Assembly (NCBI RefSeq): GCF_023701945.1
Contig: NZ_JABAEF010000011.1
Span: 1 to 64,000, forward strand
DNA: 64,000 bases
Direction of reading: 5' to 3'
Origin: Rhizobium sp. CG5
GTDB lineage: Bacteria; Pseudomonadota; Alphaproteobacteria; Rhizobiales; Rhizobiaceae
Positions 8,771 to 16,968 of this stretch are shown in pieces (positions within the stretch are counted from its first letter, which is position 1; each line of letters begins with the position of its first letter). Under the pieces are notes generated by a model, which saw only the letters and a program-made list of their open reading frames with translations, was not told the DNA's origin and searched no databases. Made by a program: the position numbers and the translations under genes.

Positions 8771-8997
8771 TTTCTTAGTTCCCCTTACGTTGAGATGGAC
8801 AGGTCTTCGGGCATGGCGCCAGCCCTGGGGACCTCCCTATTGGTCTGTCGAAGGTGGTTGGGCTGATGAGCCGTCCGCCTTCCTCCTTTCTCATCGATGG
8901 TCCGCTCAGGTTCGGTCTGCCCCTGAAAGACCCTCGCTTTTTCTGTCTTCGTCACGCGTTCGAGAACACCGGTCTCCCTCGTGTCCCCTGACAAACT
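8771..8997 (-). other. Leader region before ECF S component; no riboswitch recognised
   Basis: These 227 bp separate the second phosphoribosyltransferase gene from the S component, both on the minus strand. The transcript would contain AAGGGGAAC close to the S-component ATG as ribosome binding site. A GAACCUGA string recalls the TPP riboswitch, but the paired CUGAGA element and the rest of the core are absent. It is a candidate for an uncharacterised cis-regulatory RNA only because of its length and position. Confidence 0.3.
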
Positions 8998-9687
8998 CTA
9001 GCCGGCCGACCGTAATCCAGCGTTTCGACTATCTCGATCGAACGCGGGGCTTTTCGCTGGTCGCGCCGCATATTCCGTTGTGGCATCCGGCACGGCGATG
9101 CCGTCGACGATATCGAACTGAGGGATGTGACCCAGGCTGGTCACGAGGTCCGCATCCCGGCCCAGCGCATCGCGCCAGGCGTGTCCCTCCGCAAGGATCG
9201 TGCCGGCACCCGCAACCTCGGCACCGGCACGCCGCACCAGCCGGATCGCCGCCGCCATGCTGGAACCTGTGGCCACCACGTCGTCGACGACCAGCACGCG
9301 CTTGCCTTGCAGGCGAGCGATCGAGCGCCTGTCGAGCAGCAGCCGCTGCGACCCGCCGCTCGTGATAGACCTGACGTCCTCGACCAATGCTTCGGCGAGG
9401 TGAAATTTCGGCGACTTCTGCAGGATGACATACTGGTCCAGTCCGAGACGTCGCGACACCTCGATTGCCACGGGGATGCCGAGCGTCGCGCTGCCCACGA
9501 CAATGTCCGGCTTCAGCGCGGCAAACCGTGCCACCATCGCATCGCCGACCAGATCGCCGAAGCGCACCCCCATCTCGATCACCATGAGCAAGGCGATGGC
9601 GCGCCGGTCGCTGAGCGCGATGATCGGCAAATCGAACATCTCGCCGGCAATCTCGACGCTGAAGGTCTCAGGAGTGATCGGGTTCAT
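8998..9687 (-). CDS. Phosphoribosyltransferase family protein, copy 2
   Basis: A 229-residue paralogue of the protein at 5356-5988. Both share the PRPP loop (here VLVVDDVVATGSSM), the preceding block VVGSATLGIPVAIEVSRRLGLDQYVILQKSPK, and the C-terminal HIPQF. It has a roughly 20-residue C-terminal tail that copy 1 lacks. The reaction is presumably transfer of phosphoribosyl from PRPP to a base. It is the upstream member of the minus-strand cluster and is divergent from a LysR-type regulator, with 111 bp between the starts. Two similar enzymes around one transporter suggest two related bases or a two-step salvage route. Confidence 0.8.
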   Translation of the reverse strand: MNPITPETFSVEIAGEMFDLPIIALSDRRAIALLMVIEMGVRFGDLVGDAMVARFAALKPDIVVGSATLGIPVAIEVSRRLGLDQYVILQKSPKFHLAEALVEDVRSITSGGSQRLLLDRRSIARLQGKRVLVVDDVVATGSSMAAAIRLVRRAGAEVAGAGTILAEGHAWRDALGRDADLVTSLGHIPQFDIVDGIAVPDATTEYAARPAKSPAFDRDSRNAGLRSAG

Positions 9688-9798
9688 GTCGGTCCTTCAT
9701 CTGCAAGCCTCTATAGACAATCGGGAAGACGACTTTTACAAACATCAAGATCCGTCCGGTGCGTTTCCTTTTTTTCAACACAGGTCCGTCGATCTGCC

Positions 9799-10725
9799 AT
9801 GAGCAGGCTGCTTTTCTCCCGTTTTGCCCAGTATCTCGAGGCCATCGCCCGGCTGGGATCGATCCGGAAGGCGGCGGCGGAGCTGAACGTATCCGCCTCT
9901 GCCATCGACAAGCAGCTGATCCGCGCCGAGGAGGAACTGGGGGTCGCCCTGTTCGAGCGGCTGCCGCGCGGCATGCGCCTGACCGCGGCGGGTGAGATCC
10001 TCATTCATGGCGTCAGGGGGTGGCGCAAGGATTACACCCGCATCACGTTCCAGATCGAACAGTTGAAGGGCCTGCGTCGCGGCGAGGTCAAGATTGCCGT
10101 TTCGCAGGAGACCGTGTTCGACTTTCTTCCCGGCGCAATGGCCAGGTTCATGCGCGACCATCCCCGGATCCGCAACACTGTCCTGGTTGTCGAATCCGAC
10201 CAGGTTCGCCAGCTTGTCCTCGACGGGCTTGCCGATTTCGGGCTGACGTTCAGTCCGCAGCCGCTGCCGGGCGTGACCGTCACCCGCTCCGCCCCCTTTC
10301 ACCTGCGCGCCGTCCTGCCGGCGGGCCGGGTATCCGCAGCGGAGACGACGCTCTCGCTTGAGGCATTCTTTCAGAATCCGACCATCATACCCGATGCCAG
10401 CACCCATCTTCGCGATGCCGTCGATGTAGCCGCTGCGCGGACCGGCACGCGGCTCCAGCCCGTGCTGACGACCAATAGTCTCGACCTCATGCGGTCGATG
10501 GTTCGAGAAGGAGCGGGATTCGGCCTGATCGCGCTGTCACAGGGCGCCGAGGCCCGACGGAACGACGGTCTAGTCTATCTGCGCCTCAGCGACCGCGGCC
10601 TTCCGCCGCTCACCCTCTCCCTCATCATCGATCCGCAGCGCAGCCCGTCGATGACGTCGATCCTGATGCGCCAGTATTTCGAGGCCTATTTCGACGATCT
10701 GGAAAAAGAGTCCGAAACGACCTGA
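9799..10725 (+). CDS. LysR family transcriptional regulator
   Basis: A 308-residue regulator. The N-terminal winged helix-turn-helix runs from about residue 3 to 62, with SIRKAAAELNVSASAIDKQ and then the typical EEELGVALFERLPRGMRLT segment. The rest is a LysR substrate-binding domain. The frame is open for 224 codons upstream, antisense to the phosphoribosyltransferase gene, but ATG at 9799 starts exactly at the canonical LysR N terminus. LysR proteins usually control the divergent neighbour, so this one probably regulates the phosphoribosyltransferase/ECF cluster in response to a related metabolite. Confidence 0.87.
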   Translation: MSRLLFSRFAQYLEAIARLGSIRKAAAELNVSASAIDKQLIRAEEELGVALFERLPRGMRLTAAGEILIHGVRGWRKDYTRITFQIEQLKGLRRGEVKIAVSQETVFDFLPGAMARFMRDHPRIRNTVLVVESDQVRQLVLDGLADFGLTFSPQPLPGVTVTRSAPFHLRAVLPAGRVSAAETTLSLEAFFQNPTIIPDASTHLRDAVDVAAARTGTRLQPVLTTNSLDLMRSMVREGAGFGLIALSQGAEARRNDGLVYLRLSDRGLPPLTLSLIIDPQRSPSMTSILMRQYFEAYFDDLEKESETT

Positions 10726-10796
10726 GGCGTTTTCCAAGGTTGCCGAGCGTGGCTTAAAGCCATGGGCTCAGAAGCAAGGCCTTGATAGGATGCGAC

Positions 10797-10822
10797 GCTG
10801 ATCTTCAACCCGCTGGATCAGC
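10797..10822. terminator. Hairpin between convergent LysR and lactonase genes
   Basis: GCTGATC (10797-10803) pairs perfectly with GATCAGC (10816-10822) around a 12-nt loop, 24 bp beyond the lactonase stop on the minus strand. There is no T-tract, so termination is plausible but unproven. Confidence 0.3.
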
Positions 10823-10845
10823 GCGTCATGCAAAGTGCAGAGCCG

Positions 10846-11727
10846 CTACCCCGTCACATTGAGATAGACCGCATAAAGCGCGCGCGTGGCGCAGATGTAG
10901 AGCCGATTTCGCGCTGGCCCACCGAAGGTAAGATTGGCGACGGCTGCGGGAATGCGGATCTTTCCCAGCAAGTCGCCATCGGCCGTCAGGCAATGCACGC
11001 CGTCGGCGGCACTGGTCCAGATATGACCGTGCCGATCGATCCGGAAGCCGTCGAAAATGCCGCGCGGTGCTTCCGCAATCAGGCGGCCGGCCGAAAGCTT
11101 GCCGCCCGAGACCGTATAGGCCAGCAGCCGCGATGGCTTCGAGCCGCTGTCGGCCACATAGAGGATCTTCTCGTCCCAGGAGAAGGCCAGCCCGTTCGGC
11201 TGCACCAGATCCGACAGGACAACGGAGACCGCGCCGGACGGGTCAATCCGGTAAACATTGCGGCTACCGATCTCGCTGTCGAGACGCGCGCCTTCATACT
11301 CGGTCGAGATTCCGTAGGTCGGATCGGTGAACCAGACCGAACCGTCGCTCGCCTCCACCACATCGTTGGGCGAATTGAGCCGCTTGCCGTCATAGCTGTC
11401 GGCCAGCACCGTCAAGTGGCCATCATGTTCCCGGCGGGTGACGCGCCGCGTCAGGTGCTCGCAGGAAATCACCCGGCCCTGGCGGTCGAGCGTATGGCCA
11501 TTGGCGAAACCGGACGGCGCCTCGAAAACGGAGACAGCACCGTCGCATTCGTTGAAGCGCAGCACACGGTTGTTGGGAATGTCGGAAAACAGCAGATGCC
11601 GCGCCGCCGGCACATAGACCGGGCCTTCCAGCCAACGCCCGCCATCGTACAGCTGATCGACATGCACATTCGGCAGGATCAGCGCCTCGAAGCGCGGATC
11701 GATCACCTCGAACCAATCCGTATACAT
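10846..11727 (-). CDS. SMP-30/gluconolactonase family lactonase
   Basis: A 293-residue six-bladed beta-propeller protein. Metal-site residues typical of the family are visible: Glu in WLEGPVYVP near the N terminus, Asn/Asp in LNSPNDVV with the following SDGSVWFTDPTYGI, and Asp in LYVADSGS. Family members hydrolyse aldonolactones to sugar acids. It is the last gene of the minus-strand tetronate operon, 21 bp after the isomerase gene. A four-carbon lactone such as threono- or erythrono-1,4-lactone is therefore a reasonable substrate, feeding the acid to the dehydrogenase (inference). Confidence 0.85.
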   Translation of the reverse strand: MYTDWFEVIDPRFEALILPNVHVDQLYDGGRWLEGPVYVPAARHLLFSDIPNNRVLRFNECDGAVSVFEAPSGFANGHTLDRQGRVISCEHLTRRVTRREHDGHLTVLADSYDGKRLNSPNDVVEASDGSVWFTDPTYGISTEYEGARLDSEIGSRNVYRIDPSGAVSVVLSDLVQPNGLAFSWDEKILYVADSGSKPSRLLAYTVSGGKLSAGRLIAEAPRGIFDGFRIDRHGHIWTSAADGVHCLTADGDLLGKIRIPAAVANLTFGGPARNRLYICATRALYAVYLNVTG

Positions 11728-11748
11728 GCTCTCCTCCCTCCCTATCTT

Positions 11749-12516
11749 CTAGAGCTGACGCATCCAGCCAAGACCGTCTTCGGTGCGCGCGGCCGGCCGG
11801 TATTCGCAGCCGATGAAACCGTCATAGCCAAGCGCATCGATCTCGGCGAAGATCATGGCATCGTTGAGCTCGCCCGTGCCCGGCTCGTGGCGCTTCGGGA
11901 CAGAGGCGATCTGGATATGGCCGATGCCGGGCATCATGGATCTCAGCGCCATGATCACGTCGCCATGCAGGATCTGCCGGTGATAGACATCGAACTGCAG
12001 CTTTACGTGAGCTTGATCGATCGAATCGATGAAACCCTGCGCCCGATCGAAGTCATTGAGAAAATAGCCGGGCATGTCGCGCTTGTTGATCGGCTCGATG
12101 ACGAGCCCGATGCCGGCCTCTCCGGTTTTGTCGGCAGCGATCGTCAGGGCCTCGCGATAGCGGGCCTGGGCGCCCACGTCCGCGCTGTCGGCAATCCCCG
12201 ACATCATGTGCAGCAGGGGCGAACCGATGGTCTTGGCATAGCGCACCGCCAGATCCACCGAGGCGATGAACTCGTCGCGGCGATCGGCAAGGGCGGCCAG
12301 GCCGCGCTCGCCCTTGTTCCAGTCGCCTGCCGGCATGTTGAACAGGGCCTGTTTCAGCCCGGCGCCCACCAGCTTTTCGGCAACCACTTCAGCCGCGAAA
12401 TCATAGGGGAAGAGATATTCCACGGCCTCGAAACCGGAATTCCTCGCCGCCTGGAAGCGCTCCAAGAACGGATATTCGTTGAACATCATCGAAAGGTTGG
12501 CAGCAAACCGCGGCAT
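11749..12516 (-). CDS. otnI: 2-oxo-tetronate isomerase (hydroxypyruvate isomerase family)
   Basis: A 255-residue TIM-barrel enzyme of the xylose-isomerase-like superfamily. It shows the hydroxypyruvate isomerase pattern: an N-terminal MPRFAANLSMMFNEYPFLERF, a GFEAVEYLFPYDF block, VIEPINKRDMPGYF with the metal-binding Glu, and a C-terminal FIGCEYRPA. OtnI moves the keto group of 2-oxo-tetronate to position 3. It lies between the dehydrogenase (one base apart) and the lactonase, and its pathway partners OtnK and OtnC are on the other strand. That context supports OtnI over a true hydroxypyruvate isomerase. Confidence 0.85.
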   Translation of the reverse strand: MPRFAANLSMMFNEYPFLERFQAARNSGFEAVEYLFPYDFAAEVVAEKLVGAGLKQALFNMPAGDWNKGERGLAALADRRDEFIASVDLAVRYAKTIGSPLLHMMSGIADSADVGAQARYREALTIAADKTGEAGIGLVIEPINKRDMPGYFLNDFDRAQGFIDSIDQAHVKLQFDVYHRQILHGDVIMALRSMMPGIGHIQIASVPKRHEPGTGELNDAMIFAEIDALGYDGFIGCEYRPAARTEDGLGWMRQL

Positions 12517-12517
12517 A

Positions 12518-13432
12518 TCAGGCGTCCTCGTCCATGCCGGGCAGGGTCAGGCCCGAGACCTGGGCAAGCAGCCGCGCCACCGAACTGTCATCGTCGCGAC
12601 CCATGCCGGCCCCTTCCGTCATGATAAAAAGCTGCAGCGCGGCGCTGGCGATCGGCAGGGGAAATTTCTGGGCGCGGCCGATATCCGAGACGATGCCGAG
12701 ATCCTTGGTGAAGATCGACACGGCGCTGTGCGGCGTGTAGTCGCCGGCCACGACATGGGGAATGCGGTTTTCAAACATCCAGCTATTGCCGGCGGACTTG
12801 GTGATCACCTCGTAGACCCTTGAAATGTCGAGATCCATGCTCTTGGCAAACGTGATGGCCTCGCAGGCCGCGGCGATGTGAACACCGGCCAGCAGTTGGT
12901 TGACGATCTTGAACGAGGAGCCGATGCCCACCGCATCGCCCAGTTCGTAGACGGTCGCGGCCATAGCATCGAGGGCCGGTCGTGCCGCGGCAAAGGTTTC
13001 GGCCGGACCGGAGGCCATGACGGTCAACTGGCCGGCCTCGGCCTTGACCGAGCCGCCGCTGATCGGAGCGTCGAGATAGAGCAGACCCTTTTCTGCAGCC
13101 CACGCCGCGAAGGCCTTGGCCTGGGCGGGCGCAATGGTCGCCGACGAAATGATCACGGCGCCGGGCTTCATCGCAGCTGCGGCACCATTGTCGCCGAACA
13201 GCACGGTTTCCGTCTGGGCGGCATTCACCACCACGACGACGACGATGTCCGCACCAGCGACCGCCGCGGCAGGCGTGGAAAACGGCTTTCCGCCGGCATC
13301 CGCCAGGCTGGCAAGCGCCTGCTCGTTGATATCGCAGCCCGACACGGCAAGACCCGCCCGGAGGAGAGACCGGGCCATCCCCAGGCCCATGGAGCCGAGG
13401 CCGATGACGGCGAGATGAGAGTGACCGGACAT
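12518..13432 (-). CDS. ltnD: L-threonate/tetronate 2-dehydrogenase (beta-hydroxyacid dehydrogenase family)
   Basis: A 304-residue NAD(P)-dependent dehydrogenase. The N-terminal Rossmann motif is GLGSMGLGMA. The substrate-binding motif DAPISGGSVKAEAG and the catalytic-lysine region GSSFKIVNQLL are intact. Within the family, the length and the company of OtnI, OtnK and OtnC homologues point to LtnD, which oxidises a four-carbon aldonate to 2-oxo-tetronate. Homologues act on 3-hydroxyisobutyrate or tartronate semialdehyde, so the exact stereochemistry (L-threonate, D-threonate or D-erythronate) is uncertain. It overlaps the permease gene by one base. Confidence 0.83.
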   Translation of the reverse strand: MSGHSHLAVIGLGSMGLGMARSLLRAGLAVSGCDINEQALASLADAGGKPFSTPAAAVAGADIVVVVVVNAAQTETVLFGDNGAAAAMKPGAVIISSATIAPAQAKAFAAWAAEKGLLYLDAPISGGSVKAEAGQLTVMASGPAETFAAARPALDAMAATVYELGDAVGIGSSFKIVNQLLAGVHIAAACEAITFAKSMDLDISRVYEVITKSAGNSWMFENRIPHVVAGDYTPHSAVSIFTKDLGIVSDIGRAQKFPLPIASAALQLFIMTEGAGMGRDDDSSVARLLAQVSGLTLPGMDEDA

Positions 13433-14412
13433 CAGCTGTATTTCCTTTCAAATCTGCGAATCAGCAACATGGACAGTATGATCAGGCCGAAGACAATCTG
13501 CCTGAAGGCTTCCGGCATCTGCAACACCGACAGGATAGACGACAGAAGCGTAATGAATAGCGCGCCGACGACCGTGCCGGCATAGCTGCCGCGCCCGCCG
13601 AGGATCGAGGTGCCGCCGATCACCACCGCGGTGATGACCGGCAGGAGATAGGCATCGCCCATACCCTGATAGGCCTGGTTGGCATAACCGGCCAGAAGGA
13701 TGGCGCCGATCGCCGTGAACACGCCCGCCGCAACAAATGTCAACGTGGTGACCAGCCGGACGCGGATGCCGGAGAGATAGACCGCCTTCTCCGAATTGCC
13801 TGTCGCAAACAGATAGCGGCCATAGATGCTCCGCGACAGGAGCAGCCAGATCACCACCATGACGGCAACCCAGAACAGGAAGGCGTTGGGCATACCGGCC
13901 GTCTTGTCCAGCGCCAGCGACACCGAAAGCGGCGGGGCGATACCCCGTGGCTTGAAGCCGCCGGTAAAGAACACCACCGCCCCCATCAGCATGGAGTTCA
14001 TCGCAAGCGTCCAGACCATCGATGGCAGGCGCAAAACGGCGACGCCGATGCCGTTGATCAGGCCGATCAAGGCGCCGGTCAACAAGCCGATGGGAATGGC
14101 AAGGGCTGCCAGTTCAGGCGACGAGGAACCGCCGACCGTCGTCGTCACGACCGCCACGGCCGTGATGGCCGAGGGCACCGAGAGATCGATATGGCCGAGC
14201 AGGATGACCAGCGTTGCCCCGGCGGCGATGACGCCGAGAAAGGCGGCGATCTGCAATTGCTGCAGCAGGTAACCGGGGCTCAGAAACGCCGGATAGATGG
14301 CGCCGCCGATGGCCAGCAGCACGATGCAGCCGGCAACAACAACAGGGATGGCCGGATCGGCGAACAGCCGGCCCATCAGGCGCGTCGTGGGGGATGTCGA
14401 GGTCTGTGTCAT
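13432..14412 (-). CDS. Sugar-type ABC transporter permease (RbsC family) 1
   Basis: A 326-residue membrane protein with about nine to ten hydrophobic helices, matching the RbsC/BPD_transp_2 family. The conserved glycine-rich cytoplasmic segment near the C terminus (VITAVVIGGTSILGGRGSYAGTVVGA) contacts the ATPase. With the permease at 14409-15377 it would form the heterodimeric channel. It overlaps the other permease by 4 bp. The operon context makes a four-carbon sugar acid or its lactone the likely cargo. Confidence 0.88.
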   Translation of the reverse strand: MTQTSTSPTTRLMGRLFADPAIPVVVAGCIVLLAIGGAIYPAFLSPGYLLQQLQIAAFLGVIAAGATLVILLGHIDLSVPSAITAVAVVTTTVGGSSSPELAALAIPIGLLTGALIGLINGIGVAVLRLPSMVWTLAMNSMLMGAVVFFTGGFKPRGIAPPLSVSLALDKTAGMPNAFLFWVAVMVVIWLLLSRSIYGRYLFATGNSEKAVYLSGIRVRLVTTLTFVAAGVFTAIGAILLAGYANQAYQGMGDAYLLPVITAVVIGGTSILGGRGSYAGTVVGALFITLLSSILSVLQMPEAFRQIVFGLIILSMLLIRRFERKYS

Positions 14413-15377
14413 TGGGCAAACAGTTTCAAACGGTTGCGAACACGCAGCAGGCCGAGCGAGCCAAGCGCAATGGCAAGCGCCAGGATCAGGCCTTCGAAAA
14501 AGGGCTGGGCGAGCGGCGGCAGCCCGGAGAAGAACATCAGCGCCGCCACGGTCTTCAGCAGCAGCGCACCGACCACCACGCCGACCGGACCGCCAATACC
14601 ACCGGCCAGCGACACGCCGCCGAGAACGATGGCGGCGATCGAGTTCAGCGTATAGGTCGGGCCGATGCCGGCATCGCCGGTCAGCGTCACCATGGCCACA
14701 TAGAAGCCGGCCATGCCGGCGCAGAGACCACCCAGCGAATGGGCGGCGATGCGGGTCCTGGTCAGCGAGATGCCCGTCAGTTCGGCGGAATGCTCCGACG
14801 ATCCAAGGCCATAGAGCGACAGGCCGAAGGCGGTGTAGCGCAGCATGATGGAGAACACGATCACCAGCACCGCGATCAGCACCAGCGACGTCGGCACGAC
14901 GCCCACCGCATAGGTCAGGGCGTCGGATAGATCGGAATTGACATCGCCGCCAGGGGTCGGCCGCAGGAACAGCGCGATGCCGGAATAGACGGCACCGGTC
15001 GCCAGCGTCGCGATGATCGGCGGAATGCGGCCGAGCGTCACGACCAGCCCATTGACGAAACCGCAGGCAAGGCCCGTGGCCAGCACGGCGACCACGCCGA
15101 ACCAGACCGAGGCTCCCTCGCCCGCCAGAACATAGGAGGCGACGACATTCGACAGCGCCACCATGGCGCCGACCGAAAGATCAATGCCACGCACCAGCAC
15201 GACGAAGAACTGGGCAAAGGCGGCAAAGACCAGCAGCGCACCCTGGTTGGCCCAGATGGTCACCACATAGGTGGAGAGCCCGCGCGGATGGGTGGCGATG
15301 TAGAGGATGAACAATGCCACGAAAGCGGCGGCGGGAATGAGAAAGCGCAGGTTGCGCTGCAGGATCGCCATGGTCAT
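14409..15377 (-). CDS. Sugar-type ABC transporter permease (RbsC family) 2
   Basis: A 322-residue polytopic membrane protein of the RbsC family. The coupling loop NSIAAIVLGGVSLAGGIGGPVG is present near the C terminus. The frame extends upstream to 15665, but ATG at 15377 is preferred because it overlaps the ATPase stop in an ATGA and starts at the usual MTMAILQRNLRF-type N terminus. It pairs with the permease encoded immediately downstream. Confidence 0.88.
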   Translation of the reverse strand: MTMAILQRNLRFLIPAAAFVALFILYIATHPRGLSTYVVTIWANQGALLVFAAFAQFFVVLVRGIDLSVGAMVALSNVVASYVLAGEGASVWFGVVAVLATGLACGFVNGLVVTLGRIPPIIATLATGAVYSGIALFLRPTPGGDVNSDLSDALTYAVGVVPTSLVLIAVLVIVFSIMLRYTAFGLSLYGLGSSEHSAELTGISLTRTRIAAHSLGGLCAGMAGFYVAMVTLTGDAGIGPTYTLNSIAAIVLGGVSLAGGIGGPVGVVVGALLLKTVAALMFFSGLPPLAQPFFEGLILALAIALGSLGLLRVRNRLKLFAQ

Positions 15378-16906
15378 GCCGCTTCTCCCTGATGATGCGA
15401 CGAGCCGAGGCCCATGGCCGCCGAGATCAGGTTTTCCGGCGTCAGCGTTTCCGCCGAAAGCTCGCGGGCAATGCGGCCCTGGTAGAACACGGCGACACGA
15501 TCGCACAAATGCACCAGTTCCTCGTAGTCCGTCGACTGGAGGACCACCGCCACGCCGGAGCCGGCCAGGTCGCTCAGCAGCTGGTAGATCTGCGCCTTGG
15601 TCTTGACATCGATGCCGCGGGTTGGGTCGAGCAGCAGGATGCAGCGCGGATTGAGCGCCAGCCACTTGGCCAGCAGCACCTTTTGCTGGTTGCCACCCGA
15701 GAGCGAGGCGACCGGGTCGCTGAGCTTGCCATAGACCAGATCCATCCGGTGCAGCAGCGCCTCGTAATGAGCCTCGCGCACGTGGTTGTCGGTGTGGAGC
15801 AATCCGTCGCGGCCGAGACCCGCCAGGCGCATATTGTCTTCGATCGAGAGGCTTGGGATCATGCCCTCGGTCTTGCGATCCTCGGGAATGAAGGCAATCC
15901 CGATCTCCTCCGCCTTGGAGCGGAAGGGCGAGCGGTGGTCATAGGCCTTGCCGGCAATTTCCAGCGAACCGGTGCAGCCCGACAGCGTGCCGAAAACGGC
16001 CTCCAGCACCCGCTGCTGGCCCTGCCCTTCCAACCCGCCGAGACCGTAGATCTCGCCAGGACGAACGTCGAAGCTGATATCGTGCAACTCGCCGGCCCAG
16101 GACAGGTTGCGCACCGACAGCATCGGCGCAACGTCGGCCGCGATTTCGGGGCGTTTCGCCGGAAACAGCTGCTCCATGGACTGGCCGATCATCAGCGCAA
16201 CGATGCCTTCATGGTCAATGCTGCCGGCCGGAAAGGTTTTTACATGGCCGCCGTTGCGGAACACCGAGATCCGGTCCGCCAGCGCATGGACCTCGTGGAA
16301 ACGGTGGGAAATGAACAGGATACACGTGCCTTCGTCGCGCAGGCTCCGGATGACGGAGAACACTTTCTCCACCGCATCGGCCCCCAGCGCCGAGGTCGCC
16401 TCGTCGAGGATCAGCAGGCGCGGCTTCTGGTAAAGCGCCTTGGCGATCTCGACCAATTGCCGTTCTGCCAGCGTCAGCTCGTTCACCGGGCTGTCGAGCG
16501 CGATACGTTCGGCACCGATCAGGGCGAGGCAAGCGGCGGCTTGCCTGTAGGCGGAGCGGCTGAGCAGGCCGAAACGGCTCTTCGGTCGGCTCAGCACGAT
16601 ATTGTCGCCGACCGTCAGGGCCGGCATCAGGGAAAGTTCCTGAAACATGCAGACGACGCCGTGATCGGCCGCATCGCGGGTTCCGGAAAATCGGACCGGC
16701 TTGCCGTCGAGCCGCATCTCGCCGGCACTCGGGGAAATCACGCCGGACAGGAGCTTCATCAGGGTCGATTTGCCCGCGCCGTTTTCGCCGAGAATGGCGT
16801 GGATCGTTCCCGCCTCACAGGCAAAATCGACGTCTCGCAGCGCCTTTACGGCACCATAGGTTTTCGATATGCCGCTGAGCGTGATCAGGGGTGTGGTCTG
16901 TGTCAT
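15374..16906 (-). CDS. Sugar ABC transporter ATP-binding protein (RbsA/MglA type)
   Basis: A 510-residue protein with two ABC domains in tandem, as in RbsA, AraG and MglA. The first domain has Walker A GENGAGKST, signature LTLAERQ and Walker B LLILDEATSAL. The second lacks a standard Walker A (GGLEGQGQQR), as usual for this family, but keeps signature LSGGNQQKV and LLLDPTRGID. ATG at 16906 (MTQTTPLITL) is chosen over an upstream in-frame extension. It energises the two permeases and works with the binding protein encoded 62 bp upstream. Confidence 0.92.
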   Translation of the reverse strand: MTQTTPLITLSGISKTYGAVKALRDVDFACEAGTIHAILGENGAGKSTLMKLLSGVISPSAGEMRLDGKPVRFSGTRDAADHGVVCMFQELSLMPALTVGDNIVLSRPKSRFGLLSRSAYRQAAACLALIGAERIALDSPVNELTLAERQLVEIAKALYQKPRLLILDEATSALGADAVEKVFSVIRSLRDEGTCILFISHRFHEVHALADRISVFRNGGHVKTFPAGSIDHEGIVALMIGQSMEQLFPAKRPEIAADVAPMLSVRNLSWAGELHDISFDVRPGEIYGLGGLEGQGQQRVLEAVFGTLSGCTGSLEIAGKAYDHRSPFRSKAEEIGIAFIPEDRKTEGMIPSLSIEDNMRLAGLGRDGLLHTDNHVREAHYEALLHRMDLVYGKLSDPVASLSGGNQQKVLLAKWLALNPRCILLLDPTRGIDVKTKAQIYQLLSDLAGSGVAVVLQSTDYEELVHLCDRVAVFYQGRIARELSAETLTPENLISAAMGLGSSHHQGEAA

Positions 16907-16968
16907 GAAAACATCCGGTTTCGACGCGGAACGACGACACAATGCCTCCGTCCCGCGCCGTGGGAGGA

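Noticed and set aside
8771-8997. TPP riboswitch before the ECF S component
   Set aside because: GAACCUGA is present on the minus strand, but the partner CUGAGA core and other conserved blocks are missing.
9127-9798. 224-codon N-terminal extension of the LysR regulator
   Set aside because: It is antisense to the second phosphoribosyltransferase and LysR proteins begin at the helix-turn-helix.
10828-12624. Very long open frame antisense to the lactonase and isomerase genes
   Set aside because: Arginine- and histidine-rich, no family resemblance and no ribosome binding site; a GC-rich codon-bias shadow. The same applies to long frames at 15392-17035 (+) and 18193-20286 (-).
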